NCBI GenBank assembly: GCA_026982695.1
Contig: JALSGS010000022.1
Coordinates: 1-61,106 of the forward strand
DNA: 61,106 nucleotides
Source: Saprospiraceae bacterium
GTDB taxonomy: Bacteria > Bacteroidota > Bacteroidia > Chitinophagales > Saprospiraceae
Reading direction: 5' to 3'
How positions within the stretch are numbered: position 1 is the first letter of the stretch; each line of letters opens with the position of its first letter. Position numbers and translations under genes: made by a program. Shown here in pieces: positions 54,190-61,106 of the stretch. A model generated the notes under the pieces. It saw only the letters and a list, made by a program, of their open reading frames with translations. It did no database searches and had not been told where the DNA came from.

Positions 54190-55239
54190 TTATCGCTTCG
54201 ATACATCGCTATGTGCAGCCCCCGTACGCGCCACCTCCCATCTCCAGGCAGTGCGCATGATGTCTTCAATATTGCGCTTGGGGCGCCATCCTAGCAAGCG
54301 GGCAGCTTTGTCGTAATTTGCATAAATGGCTACTACATCTCCCGGACGACGCGGCCCAATCCGATAATTGAGCTTTTTTCCCGTCACTTTTTCAAAGGCC
54401 CGTATAGCTTCAAGCACACTCACCCCTTGACCAATGCCCACATTGAACACTTCACAATTCGATTCATTGCGCCCTTCCATCAGATACTGCAAAGCCTTAG
54501 TATGGGCATTGGCCAGATCCATGACGTGGATGTAGTCGCGAATGCACGACCCATCTCGGGTAGGATAGTCGTCGCCAAAAACGACCATCTGTGGGCGTTT
54601 GCCGATGGCTGTTTCCGTAATCACAGGTACTAAATTGGACGCTGGATTGGTAGGTGCCTCGCCGATGAGCGCACTTTCGTGTGCACCTGCAGGGTTAAAA
54701 TATCGCAACAAGATGACCTGCCAATTGGGATGTACCCGAGCCATGTCGCGCAGTATCTGTTCGCCCATCTGTTTGGTACGTGCATAGGGGCTTTCTGCCC
54801 GTTGCCAAGGCGTAGTCTCTGTCACGGGTAACTCTTGGGCATTGCCATACACCGAACAAGAGGAAGAAAAAATAAAATGCGGCACCTCATGGCGCAAGGC
54901 GCAGTCCACTACATTGAGCAAGCTATTGAGGTTGTTGCGATAGTAGCGCAAAGGCTGCGCTACAGATTCACCAACCAACTTCAAAGCAGCAAAATGTACG
55001 ATGCCCACCAAGTCGGGATGCGCTGCAAAAAGGCGCTGCGTAGCAGCTAAATCGCACAGATCGATTCGGTAGTTGACCACCCGCTTACCTGTAATTTTTT
55101 CAATGCCATCCAACACGCGCTCATCGGAGTTGGACAGATTGTCGGCGCTGATCACTTCAAAGCCATGCTTGAGTAAATCTACAATGGTGTGGCTGCCAAT
55201 GTAGCCACAGCCACCCGTCACCAAAACCTTATTAGCCAT
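54190..55239 (-). CDS. galE: UDP-glucose 4-epimerase
   Basis: A 349-residue extended short-chain dehydrogenase that interconverts UDP-glucose and UDP-galactose, giving precursors for surface polysaccharide. The NAD motif VLVTGGCGYIGSHT (residues 5-18), the SSSCSVYG segment, the catalytic Tyr152/Lys156 pair (SPYARTKQMGE) and the LRYFNPAGAHESALIGE substrate loop are present. UDP-N-acetyl sugars are also possible substrates. It has no other sugar-nucleotide genes nearby. Confidence 0.95.
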   Translation of the reverse strand: MANKVLVTGGCGYIGSHTIVDLLKHGFEVISADNLSNSDERVLDGIEKITGKRVVNYRIDLCDLAATQRLFAAHPDLVGIVHFAALKLVGESVAQPLRYYRNNLNSLLNVVDCALRHEVPHFIFSSSCSVYGNAQELPVTETTPWQRAESPYARTKQMGEQILRDMARVHPNWQVILLRYFNPAGAHESALIGEAPTNPASNLVPVITETAIGKRPQMVVFGDDYPTRDGSCIRDYIHVMDLANAHTKALQYLMEGRNESNCEVFNVGIGQGVSVLEAIRAFEKVTGKKLNYRIGPRRPGDVVAIYANYDKAARLLGWRPKRNIEDIMRTAWRWEVARTGAAHSDVSKR

Positions 55240-55614
55240 ATTTCAGGAATTAAACAATATAAGCTCAGGTAGCAGCCCCTTATGGCCTGCTGCGCAAGAT
55301 ATGCACTACAGCACAAGCAGTATGTACTGGCAAAAAGCACACCAGGCATCCCCCTTGCCAGCAGGCGGAGGGGGATGGCTCGTTCCTGGTATGGAAAGAA
55401 AGTGATGAAAAAAAGGAAAGCTCGGTATAGGGAAGATGAGGTTGTGTGTCGTTTCGTTGCCTGGGCTGCAAAAAAAGCCGTCTTTATTTTTTCACGGCAT
55501 TGCTTTTAAAAAGGCACTGTAAATCAATACCTGAAACGACATTGGCCAGGCTTGGGTATATCCTTACCTTTGCGCCACTTTTTCACAAGCCTGTATTTTA
55601 AAATCGAACCCATA
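55240..55614. promoter_or_regulatory. Divergent region of galE and purH with strong hairpin
   Basis: The 375-base region holds no convincing gene. A nine-base perfect stem (CATCCCCCT / AGGGGGATG, 55347-55377) encloses a further GCC/GGC pair and is flanked by CCAGG and CCTGG, which extend it. No T-tract follows. At 55542-55572, TTG and TACCTTTG 20 bases apart form a strong promoter for purH. The short open frames here on both strands resemble nothing known. Confidence 0.65.
55542..55572 (+). promoter_or_regulatory. Bacteroidota-type promoter for purH
   Basis: TTG (55542-55544) and TACCTTTG (55565-55572) with 20 bases between match the consensus. It overlaps the extended frame from TTG 55552, which supports ATG 55615 as the start. 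Confidence 0.8.
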
Positions 55615-57141
55615 ATGGCGGAAAAGCAAATACGCACTGCGCTAATTTCAGTATATCACAAAGAAGGGCTCGACGAGATTATTCGAGCATTGCATCGGCT
55701 AGACGTCATCATATACTCTACTGGTGGCACACAACAGTTTATCGAGTCACTCGGCGTACCCGTTATTGCTGTAGAGACATTGACGGGTTATCCTTCTATT
55801 CTCGATGGTCGTGTCAAGACACTCCACCCCAAGATTTTCGGTGGCATTTTGGCGCGGCGTCAAGCTGAACATCTAGCACAACTGGATCAATATCAAATTC
55901 CGCCTATCGATTTGGTTATCGTAGATCTGTACCCCTTTGAAGAAACAGTAGCCCAGACTGAGGACGAAGCACCCATTATTGAAAAAATTGACATTGGCGG
56001 CATTTCGCTCATCCGCGCCGCAGCAAAAAACTATCGCGACGTGGTGGTTGTACCCAGCCGCGCAGAGTATTCTTTGTTGTTAGAGCTGTTGCAACACGGA
56101 CAAGGCCATACAACTCTTGCCCAACGGCGCGAGCTGGCACGCCGCGCTTTCAAGGTATCGAGCAACTACGACATTGCCATTTTCAATTACTTCAACGAGG
56201 GCACAGCCGATCTGTCGTTCAAATACAGCATTCATCGATCTGACATCTTGCGCTATGGCGAAAACCCTCACCAGCAAGGCGTTTTCTACGGCGAGTTTGA
56301 AGCTATTTTTGACAAGCTCAATGGAAAAGAAATATCGTATAACAATTTGGTAGACATCGATGCAGCCGTGCAAGTAATGCGAGAGTTTGCCGATGCGCCT
56401 CCCACTTTTGCCATTCTCAAGCATACTAATACCTGCGGGGTAGCTACCCGCCCTACACTTAGTGCAGCATGGGAAGCAGCTTTAGCCTGCGATCCCGTTT
56501 CCGCTTTTGGCGGCATCTTTATCTGCAACCGCCCCCTCAATTTGGCTACAGCCCGTCAAATTGACGAACTTTTTTACGAAGTACTCATCGCTCCCGATTT
56601 TGAACCCCAGGCCCTTGAGTGGCTCCGAAAAAAGAAAAAGCGCATCCTCTTGCGTGCCAAAGAGTGGTATGTGCGTGCGCGCAGCTTTCGCAGCCTGCTC
56701 AACGGTGTAGTAGAACAAGATAGCGATTTGAAAACTGAAACGCGTCAAGACCTGCAGCTCGTCACAAAGAAAGCACCTACTACAAGCGAAATCGACGATA
56801 TGCTGTTCGCCAATATTTGTGTCAAGCATCTAAAAAGCAATGCCATCGCACTGGTGAAAGATCAGCAACTTGTCGGCATGGGCTGTGGGCAACCCTCACG
56901 TGTCGATGCCCTTAAGCAAGCCATCGCCAAAGCACAAAGCTTTGGGTTTAACCTTAATGGTGCGGTTATGGCTTCTGATGCTTTTTTCCCTTTTCCCGAT
57001 TGCGTCGAAATAGCTCATCAGGTGGGTATTACAGCCGTGATTCAACCTGGAGGATCTATACGCGATGCACAAAGCATTGACTACTGCAACGACCATCACA
57101 TGGCCATGGCCTTCACTGGTGTGCGGCACTTCAAACATTAA
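55615..57141 (+). CDS. purH: Bifunctional AICAR formyltransferase/IMP cyclohydrolase
   Basis: A 508-residue enzyme of the last two steps of purine synthesis. The start is ATG 55615 (MAEKQIRTALISVYHKEG), since a longer frame runs back through the promoter. The N-terminal cyclohydrolase domain has STGGTQQFIESLGVPV, GRVKTLHPKIFGGILARR and LVIVDLYPFEETV. The formyltransferase domain has LRYGENPHQQGVF, ILKHTNTCGVATRP with the catalytic Lys-His, AFGGIFICN and the C-terminal QPGGSIRDAQSI with the family's DHHMAMAFTGVRHFKH end. The coaX-OMP-TPR genes follow at once, so purH may be the first gene of that operon. Confidence 0.98.
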   Translation: MAEKQIRTALISVYHKEGLDEIIRALHRLDVIIYSTGGTQQFIESLGVPVIAVETLTGYPSILDGRVKTLHPKIFGGILARRQAEHLAQLDQYQIPPIDLVIVDLYPFEETVAQTEDEAPIIEKIDIGGISLIRAAAKNYRDVVVVPSRAEYSLLLELLQHGQGHTTLAQRRELARRAFKVSSNYDIAIFNYFNEGTADLSFKYSIHRSDILRYGENPHQQGVFYGEFEAIFDKLNGKEISYNNLVDIDAAVQVMREFADAPPTFAILKHTNTCGVATRPTLSAAWEAALACDPVSAFGGIFICNRPLNLATARQIDELFYEVLIAPDFEPQALEWLRKKKKRILLRAKEWYVRARSFRSLLNGVVEQDSDLKTETRQDLQLVTKKAPTTSEIDDMLFANICVKHLKSNAIALVKDQQLVGMGCGQPSRVDALKQAIAKAQSFGFNLNGAVMASDAFFPFPDCVEIAHQVGITAVIQPGGSIRDAQSIDYCNDHHMAMAFTGVRHFKH

Positions 57142-57163
57142 ACTATGCACAAATTAGACGATC

Positions 57164-57898
57164 GTGGGGTATATAGCGCTCGATATAGGTAATAGCCATA
57201 CAAAAGGCGCTGTCTTCGAAGGGAATGGGCTGCATCACAAAATGAGGTGGAAAGGACACCCCTGGCCACAACTCTTGTCATGGGCATACAACCAATCCGC
57301 CTCCCATCTCATCTATTGTTCTGTGAGGCCGGTACCTACATCTTTCAAAGAAGCTTTACAGCGGAAACTTACGTGTATCGAATTGACGCATCGCACGCCC
57401 CTGCCCTTCATCAATCGATATCATACACCTGAAACCCTTGGCAAGGACCGTATAGCTGCTGCTGCAGGCGCACTGCAATTTTTTCCACACCGCCACTGCG
57501 TCGTGGTTGACGTTGGCACTTGTTTGACTATCGACTTGCTCACTGCCCAAGGTGAGTTCTTAGGTGGCAACATTTCACCAGGGTTGCACATGCGCCTACA
57601 AGCCATGCACACTTTCACAGCTCAACTTCCCTTGCCCCAAACACAAGCGCCTCCCTCGTGGTATGGCCGTCATACCCACGAAGCCATGCAGGCTGGTGCC
57701 TTGTACGGACTGATATGGGAAGTAGAAGGCTTTGTCTGGCATGCCCAACAGATGTTGGGCCCTGTGCAAGTAGTAGCTACAGGTGGCGACGTGGAAATCT
57801 TTGCACACAATTGGAAAACAGAGATATTTGCGCACTCCGATCTAGTCCTCATTGGGCTTAATAAAATATTGAAATACAATGTCGAACACACAGCGTAG
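57164..57898 (+). CDS. coaX: Type III pantothenate kinase
   Basis: A 244-residue kinase that phosphorylates pantothenate in the first step of CoA synthesis. The start is GTG 57164, 22 bases after purH; no in-frame ATG is suitable. The ASKHA-fold motifs are present: ALDIGNSHTKGAVFE (phosphate-1), TLGKDRIAAAAGALQFF, CVVVDVGTCLTIDLL (phosphate-2) and GGNISPGLHMRLQAMH. The next gene overlaps its end by 20 bases. CoaX with an outer-membrane protein and a TPR protein downstream is a recurrent order in this phylum. Confidence 0.95.
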   Translation: MGYIALDIGNSHTKGAVFEGNGLHHKMRWKGHPWPQLLSWAYNQSASHLIYCSVRPVPTSFKEALQRKLTCIELTHRTPLPFINRYHTPETLGKDRIAAAAGALQFFPHRHCVVVDVGTCLTIDLLTAQGEFLGGNISPGLHMRLQAMHTFTAQLPLPQTQAPPSWYGRHTHEAMQAGALYGLIWEVEGFVWHAQQMLGPVQVVATGGDVEIFAHNWKTEIFAHSDLVLIGLNKILKYNVEHTA

Positions 57899-59234
57899 CT
57901 TTTTTTTGATTTGGATAGGCTTGATGGGAATGTTCAGCACTGTCAATGCCCAATTCACTACTCCAGGCTTTGACTCCCCCACATTCAACTCTCCTTATTC
58001 GCGATTGGGTTTGGGCAACCTGACTACCCGACAAAATGCAGCGACTTTAGGAATGGGGCGCATGAGCGCCGCCTGGCAAGACCCACTACAAGCCAACCTA
58101 CTCAACCCTGCTGCGCTGGCATTCCTCCGCACGGCTTCTTTCGAAGGGGCACTTTTCGCCCAGTACACTCGCCTATTAGGTGTCGAAGGCACTGATGTGG
58201 CTTGGAATGGCAACCTGGCCTATCTGTCGTTGGCATTTCCACTGATCAATCCGCTCAATCGTATGCTGGAAAATCGCCAAACGCCTTTTAACTGGGCCAT
58301 GAGCTTGTCATTGGCACCTTATTCCTCTGTGGGCTACATCGTAAGTGCCCAAGCCGAGATCCCACCAATGGACACGATCAAAAATCACTTCTTGGGTTCT
58401 GGTGGCCTTTATACTCTCAGCTGGGGCAATGCCTGGCGCTTTAAAAACTTTGCAGCAGGTATTCATCTCAACTGGTTGTTCGGCAAAATAGCCTCCAACC
58501 GCCAAGTCGAATTCATTACCCTCCAAAGCCCTTACCACAACATCTTCGTAGATGACACAGCCTATCGTGGCCTCCAATGGAAGGGCGGCCTTCAATACCG
58601 ATACGACTTCAAAACAACACAAGCCGACGGGACGCAAGAATCAACGGGAAAAAGTCTCGTTTTAGGCATCTATGGGCAATCTAGCCAGTCATTTCGCACC
58701 GACAGCGAAGTGCGCCGCATGGGTGTGAACAATTCCTTACCAGACACCGACACAGTGTTAAACATTGTTAATCAGCAAGGAACAGGGACTCTTCCTTCCT
58801 CTTTTTCCGTCGGAATGATGTACCAAGTAGTAAACAAATTGCGTATAGGTGCAGAATACGGACAATCACAGTGGAGCCAATATCGCAATGATGCAAAACC
58901 CAATGAACAGCTGTACGACACTTGGCACTTTTCGGCAGGCATGGAAATCACGCCCAACTACCAGTCGTACAACAATTACTTTGCCCGCGCACGCTATCGC
59001 CTGGGCCTGTTCTTTCAGACTGATCCACGCGTATCAGGTATGAAAGAGCGCGGCATCACCCTAGGTGCAGGCTTCCCCGTCATCAAGCCACGCCAAGAAG
59101 TTTCTTGGCTCAATTTTGCTTTGGAAATCGGTCAAACCGTTCCACCTTCAGGGCTCAAAGAAAACTGGGTACGCCTTACCTTTGGCTTCACGCTCAATGA
59201 CAACACGTGGTTCTTCAAACGAAAATTCAATTGA
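57879..59234 (+). CDS. Outer-membrane beta-barrel protein of the coaX cluster
   Basis: A 451-residue protein with a signal peptide (FFLIWIGLMGMFSTVNAQ) and a barrel-like alternation throughout. The mature N-terminus NSPYSRLGLGNLTTRQNAAT and GRMSAAWQDPLQANLLNPAA (an asparagine-proline 'NPA' segment) recall FadL/PorV-like channels. The last strand ends in WFFKRKFN; barrels usually end with an aromatic residue, here followed by Asn. The start ATG 57879 lies inside coaX, and the next gene begins one base after its stop, so the three are probably translated as one unit. Function unknown; transport of hydrophobic compounds is one guess. Confidence 0.82.
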   Translation: MSNTQRSFFLIWIGLMGMFSTVNAQFTTPGFDSPTFNSPYSRLGLGNLTTRQNAATLGMGRMSAAWQDPLQANLLNPAALAFLRTASFEGALFAQYTRLLGVEGTDVAWNGNLAYLSLAFPLINPLNRMLENRQTPFNWAMSLSLAPYSSVGYIVSAQAEIPPMDTIKNHFLGSGGLYTLSWGNAWRFKNFAAGIHLNWLFGKIASNRQVEFITLQSPYHNIFVDDTAYRGLQWKGGLQYRYDFKTTQADGTQESTGKSLVLGIYGQSSQSFRTDSEVRRMGVNNSLPDTDTVLNIVNQQGTGTLPSSFSVGMMYQVVNKLRIGAEYGQSQWSQYRNDAKPNEQLYDTWHFSAGMEITPNYQSYNNYFARARYRLGLFFQTDPRVSGMKERGITLGAGFPVIKPRQEVSWLNFALEIGQTVPPSGLKENWVRLTFGFTLNDNTWFFKRKFN

Positions 59235-59235
59235 C

Positions 59236-60600
59236 ATGAAGATGCAAAGCTGGCTTACTGGTGTAACGACGCTTCTCGTAGCTGTTCTATGGCTGCTGCC
59301 CCCACAAGCAACCGCCCAATGCGACACTTGGCTCAACTCCCCCAAAAAGGAAGAAGCAGAGAATGCACATGTGCTCTATCGCGGATTTATCAAACAAAAA
59401 GACTACCAATCCGCCTATTCCTATTGGAAACAGGCATATACACTGGCACCTTCGGCCGATGGGCGCCGATCCAGCCATTTCTCCGATGGAATAGACATCT
59501 TCCGATGGAAATATCAACACACAGACGATCCCCAGCTCAAAGAAGCTTATGCCGATACGATCGTCATGCTTTACGAACAATGGGTACAGTGCTACCCCGA
59601 CGAAACGGCATATGCACTGGGGCTCGAAGTGTACGACTTGTTCTACAACCTGCGCCGCCCCTACGAAGAGGTGTATGAGATTGCTAAACGCGCCGTAGAT
59701 CTGGCAGGCAACCAAACGCAATACACCGTTTTTGTGCCTTATGCTACTGTAGCTGTCTACTTGTTTAGCAAAGACAAGCTTTCAAAAGAGCAAACACGCG
59801 CTATCTACGAACAATTGCACGCCATTGGCGAACACAATATCGCCAACAACAAGGATTGGGCACAGTACTACGAACAGGCCATGGCTGCAATGGATGCAGC
59901 TTATGAGCCCATTGCCAAAACAGTGTTCGACTGTGAGTACTTCAAGAAAAAGTACTTGCCCATGTATCAAGCGGACCCTGACAACCCCGATGTGTATCGC
60001 GAAGTGTACAAACACTTAGTACAAGGCGGCTGCGACAAAAACGACCCCATTGTAAAAGAAATTCACATCAAGGACTCCATCCGCGTCATGCAAGAATACA
60101 TCGCCAAAAACCCCGCCTTTGCTGCCAATGTCCTCTACCAAGAGGGCAAATACGAAGAAGCACTGGCCAAATATCGGGAAGCTATTGAACAGGAGAACGA
60201 TCCGGAGAAAAAAGCACAGTATTACTTCTCCATGGCTTCTATCGAATTTCGCAAGCTCAAACGCTATGGCGCAGCACGCGAACACGCTCGTAAAGCCGCT
60301 GCACTAAAAGACAACTGGGGGCAACCCTACATGCTTATCGGCGACATGTATGCCGCCACTAGTAGCTCCTGTGGTAGCGAAGCATGGGACCACCAAATTG
60401 CCGTGCTGGCAGCCATTGACAAATACGCTTACGCAAAAGCCATCGACCCATCAGTAGCTGAAGAGGCCAGCAGCAAGATCGCTAAATACCGGGCCTTCAT
60501 GCCGGAAAAACAAGAAGGCTTTATGCGTGGCATACAAGAAGGAACCCAAGTAAAAGTACCGTGCTGGATAGGCGAAACGGTGAAAGTGCGCTATAAATAA
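59236..60600 (+). CDS. Secreted TPR-repeat protein of the coaX cluster
   Basis: A 454-residue protein. The start is ATG 59236, one base after the barrel gene's stop; a frame open to 59065 is rejected because it would run inside that gene. A signal peptide (SWLTGVTTLLVAVLWLLPPQATAQ) precedes helical pairs of the TPR kind, clearest at residues ~290-400: NVLYQEGKYEEALAKYREAI, then AQYYFSMASIEFRKLKRYGA and REHARKAAALKDNWGQPYML. It is probably periplasmic or on the outer membrane, acting in a protein complex, perhaps with the barrel protein. A terminator follows. Confidence 0.85.
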   Translation: MKMQSWLTGVTTLLVAVLWLLPPQATAQCDTWLNSPKKEEAENAHVLYRGFIKQKDYQSAYSYWKQAYTLAPSADGRRSSHFSDGIDIFRWKYQHTDDPQLKEAYADTIVMLYEQWVQCYPDETAYALGLEVYDLFYNLRRPYEEVYEIAKRAVDLAGNQTQYTVFVPYATVAVYLFSKDKLSKEQTRAIYEQLHAIGEHNIANNKDWAQYYEQAMAAMDAAYEPIAKTVFDCEYFKKKYLPMYQADPDNPDVYREVYKHLVQGGCDKNDPIVKEIHIKDSIRVMQEYIAKNPAFAANVLYQEGKYEEALAKYREAIEQENDPEKKAQYYFSMASIEFRKLKRYGAAREHARKAAALKDNWGQPYMLIGDMYAATSSSCGSEAWDHQIAVLAAIDKYAYAKAIDPSVAEEASSKIAKYRAFMPEKQEGFMRGIQEGTQVKVPCWIGETVKVRYK

Positions 60601-60638
60601 CAAATGCGGCGCACGCGAAAAGCGACGTGCACTGTTGG

Positions 60639-60676
60639 ATGGGGATGGTTCGCGGAAAGCCATCCCCATTCTTTTT
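60639..60676 (+). terminator. Intrinsic terminator after the purH-coaX-OMP-TPR genes
   Basis: A 10-base stem (ATGGGGATGG / CCATCCCCAT) with an 11-base loop is followed by TCTTTTTC. It ends before the stop codon of the convergent peptidase gene at 60682. Confidence 0.85.
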
Positions 60677-60681
60677 CAATA

Positions 60682-61106
60682 TTACTCTTGCCCGGGTAGT
60701 GCCTTGTCCACTACGATCCGATGAGACCTGTTGGCCAACTCCCATGCCGTGTAAAAAGCCAAGCGAGCAATAGGTACTATCTTATCATACATAATCTTGT
60801 CGGCCGTATCTGTAGGTTGGTGGTAATCTTCATGTACTCCACTAAAAAAGAACACAGATGGGATGCCACGTTCGGCAAAGTTGTAGTGATCCGATCTGTA
60901 GTAATATCGGTTTGGATCGTCTGCTGCATTATACGTATAGTCGAGAAATAGCCCTGTGTATTGCTCATTGACCGCCTCGATAATCTTGTGTAGCTCTGTG
61001 CTCAAGCGATCAGCACCAATCACATATACGTAGGCTGGATTGTCCGCATGTACCTGATCCACTCGTCCAATCATATCGATATTGATATCAGCCACAGTAT
61101 GGACTA
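60682..61106 (-). CDS. M28-family zinc aminopeptidase, C-terminal part (cut by window edge)
   Basis: The last ~141 residues of a minus-strand gene that continues past the right edge with no stop in view. VADINIDMIGR, RSDHYNFAERGIPSVFFFSG and VHEDYHQPTDTADKIMYDKI match the C-terminal half of M28 peptidases; the final His of HEDYHQPTDT is a zinc ligand. The family removes N-terminal residues from peptides and is usually exported in this phylum. The N-terminus and any signal peptide are outside the window. Confidence 0.9.
   Translation of the reverse strand, partial: VHTVADINIDMIGRVDQVHADNPAYVYVIGADRLSTELHKIIEAVNEQYTGLFLDYTYNAADDPNRYYYRSDHYNFAERGIPSVFFFSGVHEDYHQPTDTADKIMYDKIVPIARLAFYTAWELANRSHRIVVDKALPGQE

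Noticed and set aside
1-61106. tRNA, rRNA or CRISPR arrays
   Set aside because: No tRNA T-loop signature with matching stems and no regularly spaced direct repeats were seen in the gene-free stretches, though a covariance search was not possible.

Overview
The window reads as an ordinary chromosomal segment of a member of the phylum Bacteroidota. Four things point that way. A PorX-type response regulator with a PglZ-like domain is present. A secreted phosphoesterase carries a C-terminal tail like a type IX secretion sorting domain. Gene sets common in the phylum occur (DUF4271 protein next to hemD; coaX followed by an outer-membrane protein and a TPR protein; the ~465-residue arginine decarboxylase form). 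Several intergenic regions contain the Bacteroidota -7 promoter element TANNTTTG, some with a TTG 20-21 bases upstream. I cannot place it below phylum. Base composition looks near 50% G+C and genes are tightly packed.

Layout. 1-8361: an RND efflux adaptor lipoprotein and two different RND permeases that converge on each other; an ~880-base non-coding, palindrome-rich spacer separates the adaptor from the first permease. 8850-13056: a TrhA/hemolysin III membrane protein, a TonB-dependent receptor and a KamA-family radical SAM enzyme. 13183-19682: an unrecognised secreted protein, glyA, a secreted metallophosphoesterase, fdhD and a membrane-anchored glucosaminidase. 19818-28850: an S24-family regulator, a membrane protein, an M16 peptidase, a TrpF-like protein without the TrpF cysteine, ftsK facing xerD, and speA. 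29065-37724: a TlpA-like thioredoxin, porX, htrA, kmo, tsaE, alanine dehydrogenase and a Rof-like protein. 37816-48881: PaaI thioesterase, an orphan Mn/Zn-type ABC ATPase, a pyrophosphatase of the K+-dependent type, mnmG, a Nudix hydrolase, hemD with a DUF4271 protein, a di-iron fatty-acid/sterol hydroxylase, LolA-like and ElaA-like proteins. 48971-61106: a patatin-like lipase with membrane segments, alkaline phosphatase, dprA, an SH3-like protein, galE, purH, coaX, an outer-membrane protein, a TPR protein, and the C-terminal part of an M28 peptidase cut by the window edge.

How the genes work together. Much of the window is housekeeping: folate/one-carbon and purine metabolism (glyA, purH), tRNA modification (mnmG, tsaE), chromosome resolution (ftsK, xerD), cofactor synthesis (hemD, coaX, kmo), and envelope upkeep (htrA, LolA-like, efflux). 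PorX plus a protein with a probable type IX tail imply a type IX secretion system encoded elsewhere. I found no tRNA or rRNA genes, CRISPR arrays, insertion sequences or prophage. I did not find a convincing new multi-gene system. The items most worth a second look are the structured spacer in the efflux locus, the inverted repeats beside the S24 regulator, the TrpF-like protein, the variant KamA enzyme and the unrecognised secreted protein.
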